Positions 1-15,228 of a DNA stretch of 64,000 nucleotides are shown here, piece by piece. The stretch comes from Epiperipatus broadwayi (Eukaryota > Onychophora > Udeonychophora > Euonychophora > Peripatidae). Below the pieces are notes generated by a model. The model saw only the letters and a list, made by a program, of their open reading frames with translations, was not told where the DNA came from and did not search any database. Numbering within the stretch: position 1 is the stretch's first letter; each line of letters opens with the position of its first letter. The stretch is taken from positions 5,113,998 to 5,177,997 of the forward strand of contig JAQFVV010000022.1 in the NCBI GenBank assembly GCA_028023455.1, given 5' to 3'. The translations under genes and the position numbers were made by a program.

Positions 1-2720
1 AAATGGATAATAAATAGTAATTATCATAAAATTAAACTATGAAATGTATACCTGTAAACCAGCAATCAATAAACTTCTGAGATGGAAATATTTTAAATAT
101 TATTGCAAAAAGTTTATCGGATTACATACACCTATGATTAAAATTACCAGGATATGATGCATCTAAGCGATCTAAAATTATTCTAGAATGGGCTTCAGTT
201 ATTATTTTTAATAATATAGTTTATATTATTTTAATAATCATTGTTCGGACAATAAAACCATAAACTAATATTCTATAGACTTTTCCGATAAGTTGATGAT
301 TATTTTTATTAGTTTTCAAGATTTTTAGGCGTTGTAATTTAGTGTTTTATTAGACTACTTTAAACTTATTTCCTATTAGGAAAAAGTTTATCTTGTTCAT
401 CATCCAAGAAAAAGCAACAACGGGGATTTTGAAAATTGCTCTTGAAGACATTTAAAAAAAAACTCTAAGAAAAATAAAAACATTTAAGACATATAAAGGC
501 ATTCATTAATTGATCAGTTAAGGTTAAAGTAAATTCTCGAATCTTGAGTTTTATTTATTAATTTTTTGCAAAGTGTAATATTTATTTTTAATTAGAAGAA
601 TAAGAACATATGAATAATAATTTAGTATTAATGATATAATAATCTTATTAAATAGTTTTTATTTTTTAAATAAGTTAACATTTTCAAATGCGGATGTTTT
701 CATATGTATAATGTTTATATTAATTATTGGACATGGAGAGCGTTAATAAGTGATTAAGTCTGATATCACTTAGGTAATAGCGATTATGAATATTGATATT
801 TTATGATGTATTTTGTTTTCTTTTTTACAAAATTTACTTAAATGAATTATAACTCATATGGGAGTATAAAATGTTAATTATATTAGCGTATTTGTACAAC
901 ACCAATTTTATGAGATTAGGATTTATTTCTGGGAATATACATATTTCAATTTCATAATAATAATATAACACAACATGATGATGAACCATTAAATTCCTTT
1001 TAAAAAACTTTAATATTATTGATTATTAAATGTTATGACTAGTTTTTAATAAGAAGGCAGCTTAGTTTACCTTGTAAGTTAGTGCAGATGTGTTTTTAAT
1101 TAAAATTAAATTTTATTTGTGTTGAATATGTAGATTAACATTGTTTGTCGATTGTAAGATTTGACTAAATCTAATGCAGAAATGTTAAATAAATAGTGAC
1201 TTTTTGTCTGTATTGTTGAGGTCAAGCGCGTAGTCTCTTGTACTTTTTGCAGGCAGTTGCCAGGGTTATGGATTCGCATCAAACGATGTATAACACTTTT
1301 AAAAAGATAGTGACTTTAAGAATCGTAAGCTAAGAACATGAAACCAAAGAGATGATATCAATGTAGATCTTATTGGAAACTATATGATAAATGTTATTTA
1401 CTAATCTAAAGTATTACAATACAGTTAACAATACCCTGTAATTATATATGTTTATTTGTAGGCAGTCTATTTCTTTAATGCTGGTGTTTCAATGGCTTTG
1501 AAGGAATAGCTTGACATCATGGATAAATAGTGGAGGACATTAGACAGAATGTTGGTCATGCCTCTATTTCTTATAGATACACTGTGCCATGGTATTTTTT
1601 ATTCAATATGTTTACTATGATTTGACTCTAGTTTTCTTCTATTTTATTATATCTATTAAGCTGTCTCAGATTTCAATGTACTACATTGCACAGTATTGAA
1701 TATTTTGTAAATAATAAATGATTTACAGAGCTTAAGATATGCTATTGTCTAAATGAATAAGTCATACTTTAGAAGAGTAAGTTTGTGCAAAGTTGGTATT
1801 GAAAATCCATCGTTTAATATAAAGCTAATAAAAAATCATAAAATATGTTTTAAATTTATTTTGGAAATAAAATAATTAAGAGATAAATACAACTAAGCCT
1901 AACTTTTAATATTTTAGTCATTTTTTATGAGTATTATATTCAAGATATAATGTTTATAAAACAAACGTCAAAATGTCATTATAAAATCTGATTTTTATTA
2001 TTTATTTAAATAATAAGGAATACATCTGATAGTTACAGTTATTCAGTATATTAAAGGTTAATGTTAAATGGGATATGTTGGCATTTATCTAATAAATTTA
2101 TAAATATGATAACCAACGATGTTCACATAGAATCATTAATAAATTAACAGTAGATATTTTATAGTATTTTTTAACATTGCAAAACAAATTGTTTCCAGTA
2201 TAAGATCTATAAACATTCTTCATATTTTGTGTTTTCTTTCATGTTTTTCGTATGGATATTTTAAAAGGAAACATGATTCAAATAATATAAAATATAATAT
2301 ATTAAAATAAGGATGAAATGTGATTTTATATAAAGATTGATCACAAGAGATAAATAAGAACATATTGTTTTATTATCATTAATTTCGAATCAGTAGGAAC
2401 TTAAAGAGATTTTCTGTTGTTTTAAGAACTGATTAATAAGAAATGTAAAGTAAATTAAATTAAGGATATCCAGGCGTAAATATTGTAAATAAACTTATTT
2501 AATTTTATTTATATTATAAATAACTTTGTTAAATTGTTTTCAAATTGTGTGTTCAGACTACTTTCTTTTCATTAAAATATGCATAAATCTCCCACCTAGA
2601 ATAATAGAATAAACATATTTTTGCACAGAAATATTAAGTATTGTTTTAGAATTTTGAATCTTCTTTGTTGGAATTATTTATTTAAGAAATCACATTTTAC
2701 ATTATCATAGTCATAAATGA
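1..2720 (+). repeat. Left arm of a giant diverged inverted repeat
   Basis: The sequence from the window edge to about 2720 is matched in reverse complement by about 2925-5770. Good anchors are the motif around 70-170 (pairs with 5590-5690), the stretch around 1490-1650 (pairs with 4150-4330) and 2525-2650 (pairs with 3010-3130). Many substitutions and small indels separate the arms. No convincing coding frame is present in either arm. Position 1 already lies inside the arm, so the true left end is outside the window. The arm carries a SINE insertion at 1204-1306 that its partner lacks. Confidence 0.88.
1204..1306 (+). mobile_element. Class II tRNA-derived SINE, inserted in the left palindrome arm
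   Basis: A roughly 100-bp tRNA-like sequence is bounded by an 11-bp direct repeat, ATAGTGACTTT, at 1193-1203 and 1307-1317. The matching place in the other palindrome arm (4495-4504, opposite strand) is an empty site with one copy of the target. The body shows an A-box-like start (TGAGGTCAAGCGCG), a long variable-arm-like segment, a degenerate B-box-like segment (GGATTCGCATC) and an A-rich 3' end. It resembles the units at 13849-13939 and 48103-48196 but is the most diverged. Confidence 0.72.
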
Positions 2721-2924
2721 TTCTATAACATTGAGTGGACTAATTTTTTATGTATTTTTTCTTTACTATAATTTTATTACCATAATAAAATAATAAAATA
2801 CTATAATATAATCTTTTATCTTCATATAATAATGTAATAAGAATGTAATAGCATTTTATAATCTGACAAATATATGTGTGGCAACAGATAGCATATAATT
2901 CGATGTACTATTATGATAACTAAT
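2721..2924. other. Spacer between arms of the giant inverted repeat
   Basis: About 200 bp of A+T-rich sequence where arm-to-arm alignment can no longer be followed by eye. The exact breakpoints are uncertain by some tens of bases. Nothing else is recognised here. Confidence 0.55.
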
Positions 2925-5770
<2,846 letters not shown>

Positions 5771-7470
5771 AAATTATCAGTTTTTTAAAATAATTTTATG
5801 AACGTGTATAACCTTATATAACTTAGGTTTCATTACATATGCTCTTAAAATATCCATTTAAATAGCTTTTTTTTTTTTAGTTTTCTTTTAAAATATTTCC
5901 AATGTTTTCCTTCAAAAAGGATAAAACATTTATTTCTATAGCATTGTTTTTCCAATAAATTAATATAAAAACTTGTTTTATTATTTGTTGGTCTTCAACA
6001 CAACAATCTCACTATTATAAAAAAAAAAAAGTTGTGGTTCATTTTTAATCTGCAAATAGCTTTTCTGTTAAGCTTTCTGTACAATGTCTGAAATAACTCT
6101 GTGCTTATTGGAATAGTTCTCTTGGTCAATACTATTGATATTGCATTAACAATTATTATACTTATTTTTAAAATTTTCATTGAACACGTTTTACTTATTG
6201 GCATATCCATATTTTTTATTGCGAAGTTATATTAAGTTTTGATGAATAATCCTGGTAACGGAAACTTTAAATTAGCAATGCATATTTTTAATAAATTTAT
6301 TAAAATATACTTATTCTATGCTTTCTTTGCAAATACTTTAAAATAACTATCCTATTAGTTTGCAAATATATTATAAGAGAGCACTAAAATTGACTAAAAT
6401 AAAAATTTTAAAAATTACTATAACATCAATTACCCCTGACACCCTGTGCAATCAGTATTTATACCCTACAAAATACCTCATCCTATTGGTGGATTCTTAC
6501 TTTTCATTTGATACTGAATTTGCATATTACTACAGTCTTACACAATTAAATTTCAAAAATAAAATGATGCATTATAATTTTAAAAATATTATTTTAAAAT
6601 ATTAATCTTAAACCAATTATTATACTTTACTAAAATTAATTAAACACTTTAAAATGACTTTTTAAAACAATATTTAATAAATTTATCCCACCTTTAATAT
6701 TTATCTATTTTATTTTAAAACAAAATATTTAACTTTTTATTAACTGTACTCATCTTATAATACTATTTAAAACATTTTATAATGACTGATTTAATATTTT
6801 CTTTTATAATAAGCAAATAAATATATCCAATTCTATAATGCAATTTTTAAAATATTTTGAACTTTATTAATACAAATATTAGCAAGCATGTGCTGAGACA
6901 GATAGTATCCTATTTTCTGTCTGAAAATAACTAATAAATTGCAATACTTATTATATTAAATAAAATAATATAATAATACAAAATTTGGAAGAATAATTTG
7001 AAAAATATAGAATTAAATATAACTTTTGCTATCATAAAACTTACTTTTAAAATATATGTTATAATTATAATTATTAAATATAATTTATAATTTTAAATAT
7101 AGCATTTATTTAATTATAAGTTTAAACTAATAAAATTGAATTTTTTAAACATACTTTAAACATTTATAGCTGCATTATTTATTATGGCCAGCTTTTCCAA
7201 CCATATGTAATTAATATATTTAGCTTTATTTAACTATTTTAAGGTTATTCGTTATAATTTTATGCATTACGTAATTTTATTCAGCTTCAAATTGTACTTT
7301 TAAACTATTATTAATACAATATAACTATTACACAAAGAGAACACATTCTAAAATTTAAAATTTTTAGTAATTTATTGTGATGAGCTGATTCTGACATATA
7401 GAAAAGGGCACAATATGTATCAAGGAAATCAAGGCTTACATCATGTAACTTAATTTAATAAGCTTGTACT
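5771..7470. other. Unannotated A+T-rich tract
   Basis: Long poly-A/T-rich sequence with short chance frames (5995-6210, 6360-6605) that show no domain, no codon signature and no homology I recognise. I see no RNA gene, terminal repeats or regulatory element. Confidence 0.5.
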
Positions 7471-7520
7471 ACAAATGTTATATAATGAGCATGCTAATAG
7501 CTCTTAAGAAGCTTTTAAGA

Positions 7521-7740
7521 ATGGTTTCTAGTTGTGGGCTCTCATCAGTGAAGTGCTATGATATTCATGCACTAGATTTAGAAATATCAGGTCAATCCCA
7601 GCAATTATCTAATAGTTAACTATTAAGTAAAAAATCTGAAATTTTCAGACATCCATATATCTTCAAATCCAGCTATATAACTAAATAGCCATATGGGACT
7701 GAATTAAGTTCAGATACATTATATATTAATGGCTTTAGCA
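7521..7740 (-). mobile_element. Degenerate copy of the hammerhead-bearing repeat of 18.9 kb
   Basis: Alignable by eye, with many differences, to the unit that forms the arms of 18862-19736. Shared stretches are the hammerhead-like segment (7521-7556, minus strand), the motif around CTATATAACTAAATAGCC and ATATGGGACTGAA near 7670-7705, and ATGGCTTTAGC near 7730. On the minus strand the core CTGATGA is intact and is followed by a weak stem II and GAAAC, but the cleavage side has decayed. This is an old fragment. Flanks to about 9400 show nothing else except a small hairpin. Confidence 0.68.
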
Positions 7741-8012
7741 ATGTATATGTAGATTATTTCTAAATAACATCCTGGAGATAGCTCAGATATAAGAGGAGCA
7801 GATTGCAGAGTCAAAACTTATTGAATTTTTTTCTATCTAAAAACTCCTGGAAAAATTAGTTAGCTATCCAATAGTAGTTAAAAGACAGCAAAGATACCAG
7901 GAAGATCTAGATGAGTGAGATTAGTGTTTTGTATCTTAATTATAAAAATAAAAACAATTTTTGTAATGTAATCTTTATTAGTAGTAAAAATTGTTATACC
8001 CCTACAGATGTT

Positions 8013-8052
8013 ACCTTAACTTTATTATACATATATATAGTAAAGTTAAGGT
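8013..8052. repeat. Perfect 12-bp inverted repeat (hairpin)
   Basis: ACCTTAACTTTA at 8013-8024 is matched by its exact reverse complement at 8041-8052, with a 16-nt A+T loop. It could be a tiny MITE remnant or a chance hairpin in A+T-rich DNA. No gene adjoins it. Confidence 0.6.
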
Positions 8053-9405
8053 GATATCTTTATATATGTATATATAAACTAGAAAATATAAAAATATTTT
8101 TCAGATTTACTATTACTTGATATTGTAAATTTATTACTATCTGAAGTAATAAAAAACTCAATATTTAAAATGAACTCTGTAGTTAACTGGAGAATATAAT
8201 GAGAACTTTGGATTTTCGTTACATTCAATTAATTTATTAACAAAGTGTGCTATAAAAAATGACTTGAATAATCTTTTCTTAATTAGTGATTTGTTCAAAT
8301 AATTAGTATTTCATTTGTAATTATCCAACGTTTTTTAACTACAATGTAATTATAATAGAAGTCGATCTGAAAGTTTTCTTTTATTTCTTTTAATTACGAA
8401 CTAAGAAAAGCAATTTATTTAATGTTAAACTACAAAATTCTCAAAGTTTAATAACAAAATGTAATTTAAAAAAAAAAAATGATGGCTTTTTTTTTCTTCA
8501 AAAGTTCTTAAGATGACATTAATTGATTTTATTTAGATACATCTTCGCTTCCAATAACAACATAAAAAGAAATGATATTTAAAAAATTAAAATTAGAAAG
8601 AAAACACACAGTGGAGATCATCTTTTTTAGGAAATCTTAAAAACTAAATGCTACCTTTTATAACAAAACTGTGGGGAAATGAATATCAGAGATATAATTT
8701 TTTACATGACATGAATTCGAATCAAGAATGGATACAATTTGAAGCTTTTTTGTGTCGATTCCCATCAGACTATTTTTTTTTTTTTTTTATAATCACCCCA
8801 TAGCCAACCCAGTTAATCATTCGCTATTGTGTTGGCAAACAAGTAAAATAAACACAAAAAAATGCTCAAACACTAGTCCTTGGTAATTTGAATAACCTAG
8901 TGAATAATGTCCTCATTCATTGTTCAAATGTTAAGAGAAGATTTCATTTATGATAAGCTATTTAAAAACTATTTTAATCCTTCCTTTAGTTGTATAATTG
9001 ACAAAAATTGTTACTTTGCATTTTCTTCTAGAATCGAAAATCAATGATGATATAAACTTTTTAATACATATTGTCTTAAATAAATGTGTTTTATTTTTCT
9101 CAAAAGCATATTGATTTAACTAAGTAACAGAGGATTATAATAGAGTCAAAACTTGATCATCATTTCTGGAAAACTTTATTGTTTTATTATAGAATAACAC
9201 ATGTGCAACAAAACAGAAATTACCATGTCTGTGCGCATGTTTTATGCTGTTAAATTTTATTATTCTGAAGCTATAATTATAAAACTTTTTAATTTTCAAG
9301 TACTTTCAAATCATTCATCATGGCATAATAAAAATCTATGCAAAGACTACAATTTTTGTAGCCCTAGAAAAAATGCTAAAACATATTTTCATCATCATCA
9401 TCCTC

Positions 9406-9585
<180 letters not shown>

Positions 9586-11287
9586 GGGAAAAATACATAA
9601 ATTTAGCATATACCATTAGAAACTAGTCACCACTTAGACAATCCCAATATAGATAACAATCAACTATTTTACCATCTCTTAATATTTGATTATAACAAGT
9701 TTATAATACTACTAATATCTATATTGCTTTCAAAAATAATTAAATAAAAAAATACAAAATGTAAATAGATAATAAAGTATAGGATATTTCAAATTTTATT
9801 AATAATAATGATTTTTTAAAAAAAAAAACATTTTTTAAAAATACAAGCAAATTAATTTTTTAAACATTATTTTTTTACTAACATTTTTACTTGAAATTTT
9901 GCATTACAAAATAATAAAAGTTTAAATTTATTTATATGCTTTTTTAAAAAAACAAGAAGCAAAAACAAACCGATGTATCATAAAATGACTGCTTTACAAA
10001 AGTTGTTTTTCTGTTTACATTTTGAATATAAACATTTAGCATTGAATTTTGTTCATTTTAGTTTTATATTTAACACAGAGATCAAAATAAATAATAAATA
10101 AATTGACAAGAGAATTGAGTATTTTAATTATTTTATAATATGGAAATATATTCTGATAACATATTTCAAGATGAAATTGGAGTTATGATATTTTATATAA
10201 AAATCAAGACTGTTACTATTTATTTTATTTTATTTTTTTCCAAATACTTTTAGTAATTGTAAATTAGTGATCAGGCTAATGCACATGTGCTTTACAGATT
10301 TTAAACTATACGTAAATGAATACTCTCATTCTCAAACACAAGATAAAGTCTATGAAAAGATAGAATGAATCATCTACCTTTTCAACACAAACAGATCACT
10401 AATTTACAATTACAATTTATTAACATAGTGCTATATAAATAAATACCTTATTATACAAATACTTTTAGATAGAATCAAAATGTTTTGAATTTTTTGTTAC
10501 AATCATGAATATATATTTGTTTATACATTTATAAATAAATTAAAATTTTTCATTAAAAAGAATTTGCTAATATAGATATATTCATTCCATATTACTCTTG
10601 GGATCTTTTCTATGCAATTTTCCACCAGACAATGAATGCAGCAACTCCAGTAGAGCAAACAGAGGTATAGCAAATATTGCTTTATATAATTAAATAGTAC
10701 AATAACTACCAGAAATATGTCATGTTTTAATGTATACAATTGTGAAGTGATTACTGTGATTGTTGTATGATAAATTATTTGTGCAACCAAAATGATACAG
10801 TTTATTATAACTAAAGCTAAAACATTTTCAAGCACAAAAATACTGCAACCCACACAGATCTATATATATGTTGAATTCTTTTTTTACCATATCATTTAAA
10901 AGAGATTGACCTAAATATAGAAAACATTATAGTTGATTGATAATATTTAAAATAATTTTATTCTAACAAATCATAAGTAACTAAGTTTTTTTTACAAATA
11001 TCAGAATTCTTACTCTTAAATATTAAGGAATATTGTTATACTTTGATTAAAAAGTATCAACTTTTTGCCCTCACAACTTTGATTCCCTCAGATTCAGCAT
11101 GACCATATCTAAAAGTCATTCTTTTTGAAATACATTTCAAGAATGTGTAAAGAAGTGGAAGATTTAAATTTTGCTCATTTTGCATTGATTTCTGGAATAA
11201 AAAATAAATATTGGATGAAGTTTACTGTTCATGAATTTCTAAGAAGTTAGAGTGCCACAAATGTCAGAATTGGGTGCAATGCTTATG
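9586..11287. other. A+T-rich tract with one small TIR element
   Basis: Apart from the inverted-repeat unit at 10253-10413 nothing is recognised. The 110-residue minus frame at 10521-10853 is hydrophobic and Leu/Ile-rich, as expected from random A+T-rich DNA. It has no motif I know and I do not call it a gene. Confidence 0.5.
10253..10413. mobile_element. Small MITE-like element with 20-bp perfect terminal inverted repeats
   Basis: The 20 bases at 10253-10272 (beginning GTAATTGTAAATTAG) recur as an exact reverse complement at 10394-10413, enclosing about 120 bp of unrelated sequence. The length and layout fit a non-autonomous DNA transposon. No clear target-site duplication is visible, so the superfamily is undetermined. 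Confidence 0.58.
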
Positions 11288-11295
11288 CTATAGAG

Positions 11296-11750
11296 CAGGG
11301 GTGGCCAATTGTTTTGGCTTGGGGCCACAGACATTGATGAGGGCTGCATTGGAGGCCACATTGTGGAAGGGAAAGTTAGCAAAGAGCTGCACCTTTTTTT
11401 TATGACACAATAAACACTCTGCTTTATTCCCTGTATTACCAAATAAATATTTGTTTGTCCATTCTTCATTAAACACATAACATTCATCACCGATTTTACA
11501 TTTTGTCAGAAATTTCATGGTTTCACTAAAGTTGGAAATGTATATATTTGCTAATGCAAAGACAAAATTTAAATTAACCAGATCAGCTGGAAAAGCACTG
11601 AACATGTGTATTGACATGGCCATCCTAGTAGAAAATATGAGACAAATCTTCTTTGGTCATACACGGGAGAAAATCTCAGTTCAAGGTGGATTTTTCTGAT
11701 TGTCTTGGCGGGCCAAATGTGGTCCTCAGGCTGCTATTTGCCCACCCCTG
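11296..11750 (-). mobile_element. hAT (Charlie-like) DNA transposon, internally deleted
   Basis: The ends read CAGGGGTGG...CCACCCCTG, the typical hAT/Charlie terminal inverted repeat; homology continues about 15 bp inward. The flanks are an 8-bp duplication with one mismatch, CTATAGAG at 11288-11295 and CTCTAGAG at 11751-11758. This matches hAT target-site length and the nTCTAGAn preference. At 455 bp the element is far shorter than an autonomous copy. Inside, on the minus strand, lies a residual piece of transposase N-terminus. Confidence 0.9.
11400..11518 (-). pseudogene. hAT transposase N-terminal fragment (GTF2IRD2/ZBED-like)
   Basis: Reading from an ATG at 11518, the minus strand encodes a stretch containing FNEEWTNKYLF and, about 15 residues on, CLLCHKK. 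Proteins of the hAT/Charlie group, including the domesticated GTF2IRD2 and ZBED-like proteins, start with a similar F-EEWT-KY-F...CL-C block. The rest of the transposase is missing and the frame runs on into the terminal repeat. It is a fossil and not a functional gene. Confidence 0.72.
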
Positions 11751-11758
11751 CTCTAGAG

Positions 11759-13418
11759 TCTTCCACTCTATTGCTACACCAAACCATGCAGTAAATATCT
11801 TAAATGATATCATTTTAATGCAAGAATATAGATTCCTATCAATTTAAATACAAGTAAGTTCTTGATATTTTCTTATTAACGTTTCCCTAATTACATTTAC
11901 CATTTTATTTATATTTACTTGAAAAATATAAATATATATTGTTTTAAGCAAAAATGCTTACATTTCTAAGTTTTATTTAATACATATGTATTTTATATAA
12001 ATTTGTATTAATATTAAAAATATATTTCAAAAATTGTTTTTAAAATTCAGTTTGAAAAGTAAATACTCTTTAAGGCGATTCATTTTTAAAAACAAACTAA
12101 ATATTTGAATAAAAATTATAAGAAAAAATAATTTTTGTGCGTAATGTATTTTACAGAAATTAAATAGACGAAAATTATTTTTGTCAATATATTTCCCCCA
12201 ACAATATTTATTTTTATTATAGTGTACCTTTTGTTACTTATTTACTAATAGTCCTATTTTGTTGTGCTTATATCCCTTGTTGATTTCCAAAGCGTAGCTT
12301 CATGATGTATTTTCGCACTTTCCTTATCGGCTAATCATTTAGTTTTATTCTTAATAACTACGATTATTTTTCTATTTTTGCATTAAGCTAAATTTTTTTT
12401 GTAGACAGACAATTTTAATTTATTGATTTTATAAATTATTTATAAAGATTTGGCTGTTGAGAGAAGAAAGTTTTCTCTTTTGTTATATTAACTATTACAT
12501 CAAGCATTTTAAAAATAAATATTAGATAATGTAAATCCACCTCTTCTTTGCCTTATATTTTTGTACTAAAACTTCTAAAACATTGCAATTTTATATTAAA
12601 ATACAAATAACAACAAAATAATTGATTCATCTTTAATAATTATTAAGGAGGAAGTAAACCTCGATAGATATAAAAAAACACCTCCATACTTCCCCATTCT
12701 TTTTAAATTCACTTAAATAAAGATATAATAAAAGACAAATCCCCCCCCCCAGATGCATTTCAGTTGGCCCAGGTCACTATCTTTCATATATATCTTTATT
12801 ATATGAAAAGTATGTATCTAGACTCTAGAGTAAACTGTTACATTTTCATTTATCATTGTCAAACTTCCTCCACTCACAGCTTTGACGCCATCCATTTCAG
12901 ATAAATATAATAATGATTATTACTAATCATTATCGAAACTAAAGATTATCTCTAGCACAGATATAAACTTTAAACCTCAGTTAAAGATTAATAATGCGAT
13001 ATTTCTTAAATATTATAAATTTCCTTGCATATTAACTTACTGTCATAAAGGTTGGTCTTTATTACAATTATGGATTTTAAATGTAATTATGTTGTTGTTG
13101 GTTTTTTTTTTGCACATACATCCAATCATTGATATTTCATTTCTCTGTATATATATTTATGTTGATTGTTAATGAATAAAAAAATAAAATATTTTTTAAA
13201 AAAAGGTCCACATGTTTAAAAAAGGATGTATTGTTTAAATATGCATAGGATATGTATAAACATAAAATGATTACTTTAAACAGGAATTAGTTTAATTTTT
13301 TATCCTTTTTTTTTCAATTAATCAAATAATTGACATCCTTTGACTTAAAAGTAATATAAAAATATTATACTATCTATACAGCTTATCTAATGAGTAAAGG
13401 TAAATACATACACTGCAT
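11759..13418. other. Unannotated A+T-rich tract with a (C)10 run
   Basis: Nothing coding or repetitive is recognised apart from a homopolymer of ten C at 12741-12750, striking in such an A+T-rich setting, and poly-T/A runs near 13100 and 13195. Confidence 0.5.
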
Positions 13419-13490
13419 AGTTTGACATAATTGGTAGGGTATTAGGAGATCCCAGGATTGATTCTGGTGCTCACAGTTCTGAATTTTTAT
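13419..13490 (+). repeat. Degenerate tRNA-like sequence
   Basis: An A-box-like stretch (TAGTTTGACATAATTGGTAG) is followed about 20 nt later by a B-box-like stretch (GGATTGATTCTGG). The order and spacing resemble a tRNA that has lost part of its anticodon arm, as in old tRNA-derived SINEs. No acceptor stem can be paired, so it is not a functional tRNA gene. Confidence 0.33.
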
Positions 13491-13848
13491 AAACTCCAAG
13501 CAATAAAACCAGCCATATGCCTTTTTTTAATGAAATAGTGAGAGTAATCTGAAATGTTAGACTTATGGATAGTTGCAATATATGAAATTTTAAGGAGGAG
13601 CAAAATATTTTTTTTAATTGGCCTATATGATTACTTGCACTGCCCCTAAAAGGTTAAAATTTATAATTGTCTTCACCTTGTGGGAGAATAATCTTAGTAA
13701 CTATGAATAATTGCATTATTATGAGTATTATTATTTATTAAATATGGGATTTAAAATTGTTACATGTGGTAATAAATATAGAATTTAGATTGCAGAGTAT
13801 ATACTTTTACATCTATACCATAAAAATAATATTGATATTTTTTTTTAA

Positions 13849-13939
13849 ATGTCATAGCATCGGCCAGGATGCGGACCCGCAACCCGGGCAACTGCTTGCA
13901 AGTGCAAGACAGTCGTGCTGACCTCTCGACCACCAATGC
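13849..13939 (-). mobile_element. Class II tRNA-derived SINE
   Basis: The reverse complement begins GCATTGGTGGTCGAGAGGTC with a good A box (TGGTCGAGAGG). It continues through an anticodon-arm-like segment, a long variable arm and a B-box-like GGGTCCGCATCC, and ends GATGCTATGACAT plus an A-rich tail. The long variable arm indicates a Leu/Ser-type (class II) tRNA ancestor. The unit is a conspicuous G+C island. It shares its start (GCATTG) and end (GATGCTATGACAT) with the copy at 48103-48196. Confidence 0.8.
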
Positions 13940-14260
13940 AAGACTACAAATATACACATATTTAAGATAACTCAAATTAACTACATTTGCAAATAATAGT
14001 TGAGAAAAAAATATGCAAATCAGTCCTAATAACACCATTAAAGAGAGATGGGTGATGCATAAAAATATCATGTTAATAATTCAAGAGCAACATGCAGAAA
14101 TGTTTTTTTTCTGAATATACTTGAAGCTATATAAAAATACATTTTTATCTATAGCTTATCTGATGACTGAATGTTGTTTTAAAAATACTTGATTAGGGGA
14201 GAAGTGATTTGACTTTCTGTAGCAGTGGTTGGCTGCAATATGGGCAGTTGAGGAACCAAT

Positions 14261-15228
<968 letters not shown>

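Noticed and set aside
10521-10853. 110-codon hydrophobic minus frame as a membrane protein gene
   Set aside because: Composition is what A+T-rich random DNA gives on this strand. No motif, splice site or promoter supports it.
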